A stretch of DNA of 64,000 nucleotides from Loripinus fragilis (Eukaryota; Mollusca; Bivalvia; Lucinida; Lucinidae). Made by a program: the position numbers and the translations under genes. Positions within the stretch are counted from its first letter, which is position 1. Every line of letters begins with the position of its first letter. The DNA lies in the NCBI GenBank assembly GCA_964019695.1, contig OZ026528.1, forward strand, positions 54,714,495 through 54,778,494. Direction: 5' to 3'. Shown here piece by piece: positions 53,641-64,000 of this stretch. The notes under the pieces are model-generated. The model saw only the letters and a program-made list of their open reading frames with translations. It had not been told where the DNA came from and searched no databases.

Positions 53641-53785
53641 GTAAAGAGCAAGCTGGAATTCCACTGCAATCTCTGATTTTCCTATCTTCAGCCCAGTCAC
53701 AACATTTACCAGGTCTCTGACTATAGAAACAGAGCTTTCTTACAGTCTATATTGCAATCTAATGCCTAAGCCATCTAGTGTAACT

Positions 53786-53868
53786 GTTCATACTTTAGCT
53801 TATGTTTTTTTATCTTTCATAAATGGTGTTCATACTTTAGCTTCTGTTTTTTATCTTTCATAAATGCT
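53786..53868 (+). repeat. Tandem duplication of about 40 bp
   Basis: GTTCATACTTTAGCTT(A/C)TG, then TTTTTTATCTTTCATAAATG, occurs twice in succession. Confidence 0.8.
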
Positions 53869-53879
53869 ACTATATCTTT

Positions 53880-54030
53880 AACCTTAACATGATTATATAA
53901 AGTACATAAAATACATACATTGTATATTTAATTTTCCACCAAAATCATTTTTGATCTTATACCGTCAGACGCTAAAAACCCACAAGGGTTGATGCGCCTT
54001 TAAGGACAGACCAAACAACCAAACAAAGTC
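53880..54030 (+). mobile_element. 3' end fragment of the same LINE group
   Basis: ATACCGTCAGACGCTAAAAA, then CCCACAAGGGTTGATGCGCC and a CCAAACAACCAAACAA tail match the 3' hairpin and tail of LINE copy 1. Only about 60-150 bp can be matched, so it is either a severely truncated LINE or a SINE using the LINE 3' end. Confidence 0.6.
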
Positions 54031-55840
54031 ATTGAAGATATTGACTGGGTCAACTGAAATGGCCGCAGTAAATGTCGAACTCATGATATGTAATTTGTGT
54101 GATAGTGAATTTAACTTGGATGTATGTCTCATGGGCTTGTAGGTTGGTTTGCTCCGAGTATCTATGACCGACATTGTGTTTAAAAGGACTTGTTTAATTT
54201 GGTAGATGCCAGTAATTGTACTGATCAATTGTTTAATTTAGTAATTCTGTTAGTTAAGGTGTGTCATATTTGATACAATGATATTGTGTCCTTTACTGCA
54301 TGTGATATTAGTCTGTGTGTGTGGGTCAGTGTCTAGTGCAGTGGCATGGATTCACATTGATCTATACAATTCTGCCTCTTTTCTGAAATCGGTTTGATCT
54401 CTGCGAGATACACCACTGTAACTAGAAGTCTCTGACAAAAGCTGAGGACCTCCCACTGTCTCGAACTTAACGTGTGAACATGTTTATATTTTCATGGAGG
54501 ACATGATTAATTTGGATCAATTAGATGGGAACAATAAAACAATACAAAACATTTCAATATAGATATCTTGTCTATTCAATGGTCAAAATATAACTCAGGA
54601 CATAGGTAACTTAAGGACATATGCTACTAAATGCTTCCCACTTTGAAATTTGCATACCGTTTGTTTTATACATGGACTGTCAATTTATGAAATAAAAAGG
54701 ATATGACATCACGCTCAGGTATGGAAGTTTTCAGCAGTTGTCCAATTTTCTGAACAAATGAATGAATAACCTAAATTCTTAATATCAAAATACAATAGTT
54801 ATAATCTTCAGTCCGCTTCTTTCTTTAATTTTATTTATTGCTCATAACCTCAAGCCTTCTAGAAAATGTGCAAATTTTTTGTTATCACAAGCTGTGCCAA
54901 GATATTGCATACTTTATTTCCCTAATTCCTCAAAAATAGGAAATTTTATATTTAAAAATCCGACATTGAAAATCTTAAATTTTAATTCATGGACTATCGT
55001 AATACCTTATAGATAAAGGAAAACAATTAATGGTCACCATCCTAATGATCTTTCAAGAGGGCCAAATTTAACCCTACCCCCACAGAGTTTTTGCATAATT
55101 CAATATAAAACATTCAGCAATGACAATTTACGTCGGTTTTTATAATTCCATTTTACTAGCATGAAGTAAATCAGCATTAAAACTCTAAAAAGGGAACCCT
55201 CTAAATATTGAATGATTAAATTTTTATTTTGAAAACAACAAGAGCATTGTTGAAAATAACATTAAATGGGTTTCCTTTGAATCACATCCAAGGAATATTC
55301 TTCACATGCTTGGGCATATACGTCTTTAAAAGCTGTGGGTCACTAACATTGTCCTTATAAAGAAAGTTTAACCATGCTTCGTATCATTGATTGTCAGACA
55401 CAGTCTTTGTTCATGTTTATTCATTGATGTTTATTTGAATGTGATGGTCTTTTTCATACCGTTTCATCACTCTCTGCTCTGTGGAATATGGATAGGCTGC
55501 ACACTTTAATTCAATTATGTCTTAAAACTGTTACACATTCATCACTCATATCTTGACATTCCTTGATTACCATTAAACGCCTTTATTTTCCAAATTAAGT
55601 AATTTGTTAACGTTTAATTCTGTTGCACACTGGTCAGTATGCTGTTCCCACTAGGTTGTGCCTGTTAAACACTGTCAACAATGTATTTGGTATTTTCAAA
55701 TAAGTCCATAGCTGTTGCTACATAGGATCAGAAACTGGTGCAGATATACAAATAAGATAAATACAGATATGTATAATAAATTGTTATTTTTTTTTCAACC
55801 AATGTGATATCCAATATTGAGAGCCTGCTCATACATTTCC
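54031..55840. other. No gene seen
   Basis: AT-rich with no assignable frame, repeat or motif. Confidence 0.35.
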
Positions 55841-55849
55841 ATTTCATAC

Positions 55850-57385
55850 AACGCGTCCTCGTGCAAATTCTAATAGGCATAGAGATTGGGCTAATAAATC
55901 TCATTAATTATGAAACGAAGGTTCTCATCATCTAGCTGCGGAAAATCAGATGCTGCACCTCAGGCATCAATGCTTTTCCACTTCTGCTAAAAAGAGCTCA
56001 TGTTTGAATCCTCAAGGCGTCATTCTCATTTAAATCTGACAGAAGCATAAGGTTACTTGTGCTCAAGTCACCAGACTATTCAGTGTTTAGAAGGCGTGTT
56101 AAACTAGTCATGGCAGCAGAAAGTATTTGTACATATATTTTCAGATGTTGAATGTGATGATTTTCTATTATATTGTAGAAAAAAACTTCCATTTCTTAAG
56201 GCGTCCATGATAGACTTCAACAAAACGACGAACCTTTAGTACTAGTCTAAAATAGTTAACTTCGTTTGTATGGTGCTGTGCAAGCCATAAGCAGGTATTT
56301 TCAATCAATGCCTATCTGCTTATACCTGTCAATGACATCCCTCAAACTCCCATCTAAAGCGGAATATTCAGCTTCCTGTAACCATCTGATAAGTGCATTT
56401 CAGAACTCAATAATACATTTAGTCATAATGGCATCATTGGTCGAAGAAACCTATTGTGTCAAGGACGTAACCACCAGGAAGCAGTATTGACCTGAACGTT
56501 AACAGCTGCTGAGTATGTTTTTTTCTCACTATTTCTTAACTCTCGCTATTCTGTATGTTAAAATATGTGCCACCCTAGACTGTTATGTCCCTATCACTGT
56601 GAAAGAATGTTTTGGGTATAAACAGTCCTACTGCTAATAACTACATATCTGCTGAAACTGCATAAAATACTTAACCAACTGTTAAGAAAAAGGATGAATA
56701 GTTATAGCGACATAGAATGGAAATTGTTGCCAATTGCCATGTTTGAAATGGTTTGATTGTGGGGTTGAGTTATCCATGCTAAGTTATGTCCGCTTTCTAA
56801 CAAGTCACACAAAAATATGTTTGCGTAAAAGATAAAATAAGTCTACCATGATATTTTTTTTCCTTTTAAAATAATTTCTAAAATTTAGTGTCGAACAAGT
56901 GGTGAACTAGCAAAAATCCATAGTTTATCACATGGACTTCTCACTGGGACAACAATAGTATGATAACAACAGATATTTACAATTATTAAACTTACATTCA
57001 TTGGAGGTGTAATAAGGTCTCTGTTGTAGTATTTCTGTTGTTTCTCCAGAAGAGATCTCGTCGTAGTCTTTCTAAGTGCTGCTGTCCAGGATTATGATGA
57101 CCTAATGCTCAACGTCTATCCCCAAGACATTTCTCAATCTCCTTAACTTTTCTACAGCAGTAAATCCATCTTTTAGGTCCAATCAGCCTGTGAAGGTGCT
57201 GTGAAAGGCTCAATATGGGCGATAAAAGTAATCAACTGATCTTGAGCAAGCCTACAACATATTAGGGCTTTAAGACTTTTGAAGCCTAAATTCTTTGCGA
57301 GGTTATCTAAGACTGGGTCCAACATGAGTTTAAAATCACATTTGACAAGATTGATCTTGTAATGACCTAAGCCTGGCACCAATAA
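55850..57385 (-). pseudogene. Decayed minus-strand coding remnants of an unnamed multicopy family
   Basis: The clearest piece is at 57382-57176 (minus): VPGLGHYKINLVKCDFKLML, DPVLDNLAKNLGFKSLKALI. Further left come WLQEAEYSALDGSLRDVIDR and YKQIGID-stop-KYLLMACTAP (about 56400-56250), and then DALYEMEMYEQALNIGYHIG (about 55870-55810). VPGLGHYE-NL-K and the L-D-AKMLGF pattern recall proteins that I have seen repeated in bivalve annotations, function unknown. Gaps, stops and frame changes show decay. Confidence 0.4.
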
Positions 57386-57389
57386 TAAA

Positions 57390-58270
57390 TTTTGTAACGT
57401 CTTCTCTTGTTCTATTATACGTGATCTTAATACATATTGGAGACCATCACAACCAACGATTGTCCATTTGCGTATATTGATGTTACTTCATGTTTTTATT
57501 TAAATATGCTGCAGTACCTAAGAGCAGGGATTAAGAAAGTTTGACTCACCCATTATAAGTTTTGGGTTAGTTGCATGGTGTTTGCTTGGTACCCAATCAT
57601 AGGGATCCTGTAAACATGGATTGTTTGCTTTGCCATTGTTCAGTCTATTACCAGTTAAGACGATTTGCTCCTTATACACCTTCGCCAGTCTTTCAACTAT
57701 ATATTAATTTCTATTAAATTTGAACTTTTCCTTTGCATGTGACAACAACTTTTCCACTTTTGTGACAATATAATCTGAATCTCTGTCAATATACAACCAT
57801 TTTAAAGGGGAAGTATGGAGACATTTGTAATTGTGCTGGAAATCTAGGAACTATATGTATAACTGTAGTAATTACACTCACTTTGTATTTATGATCAAAG
57901 TTCACACGCCAATTAATTGATAGTATTTGATTGTTGTCAAAGAAAGTATTAATATCTACGTTCTGGGGGTGGGGGCATTTAATGGCGCTTCATGTTGTAA
58001 ACTAATCCAGCTTCTTAATGTTGGGTAGCTACCAGCTGGCGATGTGCTATTATTTAGGGAGCAAATTATCTTACTGCCAGAATCATAACAAGATTAATTG
58101 CAAATGCAAGAGGTGCAACTCAGTTCAAGCATCTTGTTTTGTAAAGGCTACCAACAGAATTAGCTACACATAGAAGTTTTCATCGTTGCATAGGCCGAAA
58201 CAACTTTTCATAAACTCTGTAACTATTGGTTTTCTAGCAGATAGCCATTGATTTCAATAGAGAATCATTC
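57390..58270. other. No gene seen
   Basis: No supported feature on either strand. Confidence 0.35.
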
Positions 58271-58275
58271 TTGTA

Positions 58276-58566
58276 TTAAGAATTTATATCCAATATATCA
58301 TTGTAAATACTTTCTTTTTGCGAGCTACCCAGCGTACTGGCTATCCTTACTAGCGTTTCCTCCTTTAACACACCAGATTCAATATATTTTACCACTCTGT
58401 TTATGTCATAATAATCATTTTTATTTTTGGGGTGTTTGTTCACTGCATGTTTGATCAGTAAATGATTCTCACTATACTTAGCACAAGCCCTACACAACGC
58501 GGATGTGTACTGTGTGACAAAAATTAGCTCCTTCAATTTTCTCTCAACTATCTTTTTTGGCAGCAA
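58276..58566 (-). CDS. 96-codon ORF with a C2H2-like motif, unknown
   Basis: Contains TSALCRACAKYSENHLLIKH followed by AVNKH, which places C-x2-C-x11-H-x4-H like a zinc finger, then a Lys/Asn-rich stretch and YIESGVLKEETLVRIASTLG. Upstream sequence is AT-rich with no clear promoter. It could be an exon of a minus-strand gene whose other parts lie to the left (55.8-57.4 kb), or chance. No family recognised. Confidence 0.3.
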   Translation of the reverse strand: MLPKKIVERKLKELIFVTQYTSALCRACAKYSENHLLIKHAVNKHPKNKNDYYDINRVVKYIESGVLKEETLVRIASTLGSSQKESIYNDILDINS

Positions 58567-58569
58567 ACT

Positions 58570-59700
58570 TGTAAATTGAAAACTTTATTCTGTGTGAAAA
58601 CTCCTCGTGCTTATTACATGGACAGGCGGGAAAGTTTTCAAAACCAACAAAAACTAGATAAAATTGCAGAAGAAAACATATGCACCTCCCATTTCATAAA
58701 ATTCTATGTCCTGGTGACCTTTAAAATGAATTCAAGGTCAATATTATCTAATCATTTGTTAATGGATTGGCAATGATGCTGAGTGATAGTTTGGTCAAAA
58801 CCTCGGCATTGTTTAAGATTGTGCAAAAACCTCGGCATTGTTTAAGATTGTTTTGTAGATTTAAATGAGCTTGTGACCCTGAAAATTGGGGGGAAGGTCA
58901 TGAAAATATAGTTATTCATTTCCGTTGTCATAATAAAGTATATGTGTAAATTTGATCAACCATTCATAAGTTAGAGTGCAGACCAAAAACTACGCCAGCT
59001 GGATCCATACCAAAAAACAATATGTGCACTCCTTCTTTCACAGGAGAGGTGGGGACATAATCTATTGATAGGGATGTCTTAAATAGATTTTTTTTGTCAT
59101 TGAATAATATCTCTCCACCTTCGTATATATAAATATGCTTACTAACATCCCCTGAAAAGGGGGATATTCAGGAATCCTCCTTCACCTCCAATTCCCCTGC
59201 CTAGAATAGACACAGTTTCATTATAGTGCAAAGGCAATATCAGAATGTGTGTTTGCTCCTTTTTAAAAAATTAAGTATTGTGTTTATATGTTTTCAACCA
59301 ATGAGTATGTGTTAGCTGCCATGTGGCTCTCTGTCCTCGCGATGTGATATGCTGACCTGTAGTCTGTGATTGTTGCATTTGCTGATCACTTTTTTTGATT
59401 TTGATAGGAAAAATAACGCTGGATTGACCTGCCTTTGAATTTGTTGAAATTAACGATTTTATTTCATTTTACAATCTTACAGCAATCTAACTAAATATTC
59501 AAAATGGTGGCGTGTTTTGGCTTATTATTGTAAGTTAGAAATTTGAAGTTGATCTTACACACCCATCTTGATCGTGTTTGCTGCAGACTGCAGGGATTGT
59601 ATAATGAGGGATTATCTTTGCTTTATCTCCTTTTTTATATCTTGATTTATATGTTCTAGGAGATGATGCATATGTTCTAGAAGATGATGCATTGATACGT
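58570..59700. other. No gene; two short tandem duplications
   Basis: 58796-58851 is a 28-bp unit (CCTCGGCATTGTTTAAGATT) twice. 59650-59691 is a 21-bp unit (TATGTTCTAG-AGATGATGC) twice. Otherwise nothing recognised. Confidence 0.6.
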
Positions 59701-59719
59701 TAGGGATATTTCATGCAGA

Positions 59720-60045
59720 CCAAACATCTATGTGTCTTGATCAACATCTGAACTAAGGGTGAGGTTGGTGCGCCGTGAAACTCGCTTAAGCCCGCCAGTA
59801 AAATAACTTTACTAACCGTTCCAAGGCGGTGCCTCTTTTGTGGTTCATTTATGTTATTTCTGTCTTGTTTTTGTTATGCTTTCGTGCGGGTTTGTTTATT
59901 AATGCCTTGTGGTCACCTGCTGGGAAAGGGCTGACCTCTTGACTCTCGTTTGTAATGTCTAATTGTGAAGTTGTCACTTTTCCATTGGTATTCTGGGTTG
60001 ATTCCTGATCTTTGCCCTCTTTCTTACTTTGCATTTTACCAGATT
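59720..60045 (-). repeat. Dispersed repeat D, copy 3
   Basis: On the minus strand: GCAAAGATCAGGAATCAACC, CAGAATACCAATGGAAAAGT, GAGAGTCAAGAGGTCAGCCC, CAGCAGGTGACCACAAGGCA, CCTTGGAACGGTTAGTAAAG and GCACCAACCTCACCCTTAG. Same order as copy 1 at 20665-20950. Confidence 0.75.
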
Positions 60046-60048
60046 GCG

Positions 60049-60940
60049 TAGCCCAGTCAGTAACGTGTCTCGCTACAGTCGCATATCTGACTGCAGATCC
60101 AGGGGTCGTGAGTTCGATCCCGGTTCAGTCCCATACTTTCGTAGAGATTGATTATCATTCTCCTTCCTTCCCTTCGGCTTAATCATTCAAGTTACAAGCG
60201 AAAGTACTCTGCTAAAAATATTTCAAGGAACGCTGCGTATTTTGCCATTGATCACAATACAAAAATCACTCATAGTCTGACTCATAACGAGAATTGGATT
60301 GATAAGGCAAAACCATGACTCCTGTGATTAGTTTGGTTACACATCAAGGATGATGCTTGTTAATTAAAATAAAGTAATCCCTTTCCAGAAATCTCCATGG
60401 AATGCTTTATGTAAAAATAGAATTTTGTTAAAAATACCCCTTTTTTTCAAAACCAGCATTTGAGAGGTTGTTTCAATCAAGCACCACAACTTCATTTCTG
60501 TACAGTCAATATCCTTTCATATTGCAGAAATCAATAGGTTACGCTATTAACAAATTCAGAAGATTCTACAAAGTTCCAGAAAAAATCGTCATTTTCAAGA
60601 AAATAACAAAATTCGAGCCCTGAACTTAAGCAGCAATTGTTTTATCAAAACTTTTTCTGATCCAAAACTTTGACTATCGTAGCACTAATGGCAAAAGAAA
60701 CTGGGTTTCTGCTTTAAATTCCAATGAAATACATTACTTGCCTATTGGCCGGGGGCTAACATTATCAACTATGAAAAAGCATCAGGTGTTCCTTTAAATA
60801 TTTTGAGCAGTGTATGTTCAAGAAGAACTAGTTAACCGCTTGTTCAAGCTTGCCAAGGAAAAAGTGTGGTTTGGTGAACTGACCGTCCCACCATGACCAT
60901 AGCTGTTGACATGGGACGTAAAGGAACAAAACAAGCAAAC
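60049..60940 (+). mobile_element. SINE family B interrupted by a MITE
   Basis: The head and front body lie at 60049-60206 (GCGTAGCCCAGTCAGTAACG, GAGTTCGATCCCGG, GTAGAGATTGATTATC, TACAAGCGAAAGTA). The rear body resumes at 60813 (TATGTTCAAGAAGAACTAGT, CAAGGAAAAAGTGTGGTTTG, GACATGGGACGTAAAGGAAC). The intact copy at 61696-62017 shows the uninterrupted order. Confidence 0.85.
60207..60812 (+). mobile_element. MITE F, copy 1 (606 bp), inserted in the SINE at TA
   Basis: The left end CTCTGCTAAAAATATTTCAA and the right end (reverse) CACTGCTCAAAATATTTAAA form inverted repeats ending GGAAC(G/A)C. TA flanks both sides (60205-60206 and 60813-60814). No open frame inside. The interior matches copy 2 in direct orientation at perhaps 80 percent by eye. 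Confidence 0.85.
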
Positions 60941-61316
60941 AAAGCATTCCAATCAATTGCTTTCAACGTCGGCGTTTTTTTAAATCAAACTTTTTACAAC
61001 CTCAAATTTGTCTGTAGCAAAAGGTACAGATTTATCCCACACTCGGCAAGCATAGTGATGACAATCGGTTATCCTCGGGATGGAATTTTCTATGCCACCC
61101 TCACATTACTGTAGTGGAACACAGTTTTTCTTTTTTTTAATTTTGTATAAATGAAATTTCACGTTGAAAACTCTCGTAGGAATACAAATAGCAAAACCCT
61201 TACTAGGTTTATTTTTTTGTCTCGGAAAAATGGCGTGCTTACCGCTCAAATGTCTTGTAAAACTAAATAACTTTTTACTGGAATGGGTTTGCCCTTACAA
61301 TGCCCCATTTGGTATA
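60941..61316. other. No gene seen
   Basis: Linker between the two MITE F copies; no motif recognised. Confidence 0.35.
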
Positions 61317-62271
61317 CACTGCGCAAAATATTTAAAGGAACACTGCGTGTTTTGCTATTGATCACAATACAAAGGCACATATAATCCGACTCATAGGAAG
61401 AGTTGGATTAATGAAGCAAAAACATGTTTGTCCTGTGATTAGTTTGGTAACCGGTCATGAATGATGTTTCATGATGAAAATGAAGCAATCCCTTTCTGGA
61501 AATCTCCATGGAACGCTTTATGTAAAAAAATGGAATTTTGTTAAAAATATCCCTTTTTTCAAAACCAATTTTTGAGACAATTTTTTCAATCAAACACCAC
61601 ATCGCTATCATTTCTGTACATTAAATAGCCTTTTAATATTGCAGAAATCATTAGGTAACGCTATTAAAAAATTCCAAAGATTCTACAAAGTTCCACCGGG
61701 CCGCGTAGCGCAGTTGGTAACGTGTCTGGCTACAGATGCGTGTCTGACTGCAGATCCAGGGGTCGCGAGTTCGATCCCGGCCCGGTACCATACTTTCGTG
61801 GAGATTGATCATGAAATAATTTCTACGGTCATTCTCCTCCCTTCCGCTGATTTATTCAAGAAGGGTTGTTGTCAGTTACAAGCGAAAGTATGTGCACAAA
61901 TTACTGGTTAACCGCTTGCTCAAGCCTGCCCAGGAAAAAGTGTGGTTAAGTGAACTGACCGTCCCGCAATGACCATAGCTGTTGACATGGGACGTAAAGC
62001 AACAAAAACAAAACAAATCTACAAAGTTCCAGAAAAAATCGACAGTTTCGAGAAAACTAAAAATTACAAAATTTGAGCCATGAACTTGAGCAGCGATTGT
62101 TTTGTCAAAAACGTTTTTTGATCCAATACTCTGACTCTTTGCAAAGATAGCAAGAGAAACTGGGTTTCTACCTTATTGTCTAATGAAATATATGGCGTGT
62201 CTATAGGACAGTGGTTAAGATTATCATCTATGGAAACTTATCAGGTGTTCCTTTAAATATTTTGAGCAGTG
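61317..62271 (+). mobile_element. MITE F, copy 2 (619 bp plus inserted SINE)
   Basis: The left end CACTGCGCAAAATATTTAAA and the right end (reverse) CACTGCTCAAAATATTTAAA both continue GGAACAC. TA flanks at 61315-61316 and 62272-62273. It contains the SINE at 61696-62017 plus one extra 14-bp target copy. Confidence 0.88.
61696..62017 (+). mobile_element. SINE family B, complete, 14-bp target duplication
   Basis: TCTACAAAGTTCCA at 61682-61695 and 62018-62031. 322 bp from CCGGGCCGCGTAGCGCAGTT through B-box GAGTTCGATCCCGGCCCGG to a tail GGGACGTAAAGCAACAAAAA. This is the best-preserved copy in the window; the uninterrupted MITE sequence at 60540-60600 shows the empty site. Confidence 0.95.
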
Positions 62272-62743
62272 TAGAGATCTCAAGATTTACTCGACTATGA
62301 AACGTGCACTAGACGATCATTGTCGAATGACGCTGTTTTCATTTTTATATACCAAGGGTTCGGGTTTTTCTATTGTTGGATTTGATTCTTTACGCACCAC
62401 TCAAAACTTTTCAGTCATGTTGGGACGGGTTTTCTAGGCCACATGAACCCCGCTGTAACGGTTAAGTGTGTTCCGGTTTTAACACTCAAGTTCCAACTTA
62501 TATAGGAACTCTTCTGTGAAACTTCATAAGCAGATGCTAAAACCACGGTTACGGTGTACAGTTGCGCGACGATAAGTTGTCATTCTAATGCATAAAAGAA
62601 TTTTCCTATTTGTTGCATCCACACAATAAAGTTTCATATCCATTGGATATTGACCTTCCTTCAGATATATTATGGAAATCAGAATACCGCTTACGTTGGT
62701 GCAAGTAGCATGAAAACTAAACTGTTGCACTTTCCATTTGTTC
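62272..62743. other. No gene; diverged SINE A 3' remnant possible
   Basis: Around 62375-62440, GGATTTGATTCTTTACG and TTTTCAGTCATGTTGGGACG recall the reverse of the SINE A tail, but the head is missing. Nothing else recognised. Confidence 0.3.
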
Positions 62744-62755
62744 TCATGATGAACA

Positions 62756-62956
62756 ATAGGGAGCGCAGTGGCTCAGTGGTAGAGTGCTTGACTTGAGACC
62801 GAGAGGCCGCGGTTCTAGCCTCACCAGAGTCACTGTGTTGTGGTTCTTGAGCAAGACACATTTATTCTAGCTTAGTACTGGTCCAACCCAGGAAGACCCG
62901 TCCATGTTTAACTGAAAGATTGTTGATGGGACGTAAAGAATCAAATCAAACAAAAA
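62756..62956 (+). mobile_element. SINE family A with 12-bp target duplication
   Basis: TCATGATGAACA lies at 62744-62755 and 62957-62968. Contains GGGAGCGCAGTGGCTCAGTG, the A-box TGGCTCAGTGGTAG, a B-box variant GGTTCTAGCC (one base off consensus), TTGTGGTTCTTGAGCAAGAC and TAGCTTAGTACTGG, and ends GGGACGTAAAGAATCAAATC. Confidence 0.92.
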
Positions 62957-62968
62957 TCATGATGAACA

Positions 62969-64000
62969 GACTCAATTCTCTCTATTACTGAAGGGCCCGT
63001 TTTTATCCTGATTATGTGCATATTGCCAATAATTTTTCACATGGTTGTGTTTGTACACAACAAAAACGGCATGATTTTTTTCCAAAAATAAATTTCTTTG
63101 TCTCATCATTTGAAATTGGTAAAGAAGATTGCATTTCATTCATTAAGCTAGCAATTGGGCATTCTTGCATAGAAACATAGTCGTATAGCTGTTTTAACCC
63201 ATTGTCAAATGAAAGAAAATCCATGCTCAAATCAGGAGATTCACTTGCTGTTTGAACATGGGTTTAAACTTTAAAACACTTCAAATAAGCCCGAGCTATT
63301 TACAGGACGTTATATGCAAAAGCGCTGCGGACCAGACTGATCATTTTGCCAATGCTTTTGTTCACGAAAACGTTGCGTACGGCTATGACATTGCGATGAC
63401 GTTCGAAAGTTTACAGTTAACGCCATTTTGTTTAAAGAAATCAGTGTAAGAAAACCATATTTTAATGTTTTAACAGCGTTTTCAGTGCGAATTTGGTTGG
63501 AATAAGGTAAAATATGCAAGAATAACGATCGCACGTGTTTGTTTCATTGCATTAACACTTGTCGGGTCCCTCTGGAGATGTTTGCGCACTTGGCCTGTCG
63601 GCCTCGCGTTCAAACACCTTCCTTGGTACCCAGCAAATGTTTATGCATGAAAAAGCATGTGTGATCCCTATATTCTGAAAGTAACCAAATCGAATTTAAA
63701 AACCACAAACTGCAGTTAATTCGAATATTTCAATAGCCCTCCCCTGGCACGAATTACTGCTGTGCATGGTCATTGCTTGGAGCATGACTTCATTACAGCA
63801 GCGAAAGAGATTTTATGGCAGTTTTGTTTTTAAATTAATGGCATTAAAACGAGTTTTATGTTGTTGTTAAACTTTTTTGTTTAAGTATAGTGCTGACCAT
63901 GGCCTATATTTTGCGCTTCAGTTATTTTGACACCGTAGGGTAGTGGCCTCACCTCCTACGGATTCTTTTGAAAATCAGTATTACCCTTGCCATGACATGT
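62969..64000. other. No gene seen
   Basis: Short open frames on both strands overlap each other and carry no motif. No repeat family of this window recurs here. Confidence 0.35.

Noticed and set aside
61696..61780. SINE B heads as tRNA genes
   Set aside because: The head is tRNA-derived but continues into a SINE body with a target duplication; the anticodon arm is not clover-leaf competent by eye.
63252..63534. Overlapping short frames near the right end
   Set aside because: Frames on both strands overlap, no motif, no splice-site support.

Overview
The window looks like a transposon-dense stretch of an animal nuclear genome, most probably a bivalve mollusc. The reasons are inferential: the DNA is AT-rich and intron-bearing, it has canonical GT/AG splice sites, tRNA-derived SINEs, a jockey/I-superfamily LINE with RNase H, Tc1/mariner-type elements, GC-rich palindromic MITEs, and decayed copies of several gene families that I recall as highly multiplied in bivalves. 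I see no bacterial-type operons, ribosome binding sites, CRISPR arrays, rRNA genes or intact tRNA genes. Only one pair of long open reading frames is intact, and both belong to a retrotransposon.

Layout. 0-8.9 kb: no genes; a 160-bp tandem repeat (1.8-2.4 kb), a complex minisatellite (3.3-4.9 kb) and a set of direct and inverted duplications (0.8-6.8 kb). 8.9-15.3 kb: a broken gene encoding a split SWIM zinc finger, a YqaJ-type nuclease and a PHD finger, whose intron holds MITEs, one of them split by a 1.37-kb mariner-type element. 15.3-24.1 kb: remains of a ZSWIM/MULE-like protein, a Ty3-type gag, a Tc1-like deletion derivative and two kinds of reverse transcriptase, plus SINEs. 24.15-30.44 kb: a Ty3-type LTR retrotransposon with two LTRs and a 4-bp target duplication. 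It carries gag and protease but no reverse transcriptase or integrase, and is interrupted by a truncated LINE and a SINE. 31.4-34.5 kb: an LTR, microsatellites and a broken TatD-family gene on the minus strand. 34.74-39.24 kb: a 5'-truncated LINE with a 12-bp target duplication. 39.5-45.2 kb: a gag/LTR junction, a decayed minus-strand gene, SINEs, hairpin MITEs and a TIR element that carries two tRNA-like modules. 45.47-52.38 kb: a full-length LINE with intact ORF1 and ORF2 and a 14-bp target duplication, sitting inside an older dispersed repeat. 52.8-58.6 kb: decayed minus-strand coding remnants. 60-63 kb: reciprocally nested SINE and MITE copies.

How it fits together. The LINE supplies a complete target-primed retrotransposition machine: an RNA-binding ORF1, and an ORF2 with endonuclease, reverse transcriptase and RNase H. 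It could in principle mobilise itself, and possibly other RNAs sharing its 3' hairpin. Many other elements are nested, and because their target duplications are readable the order of insertion can be worked out in several places. All gene assignments rest on reading motifs by eye; no database search was possible.
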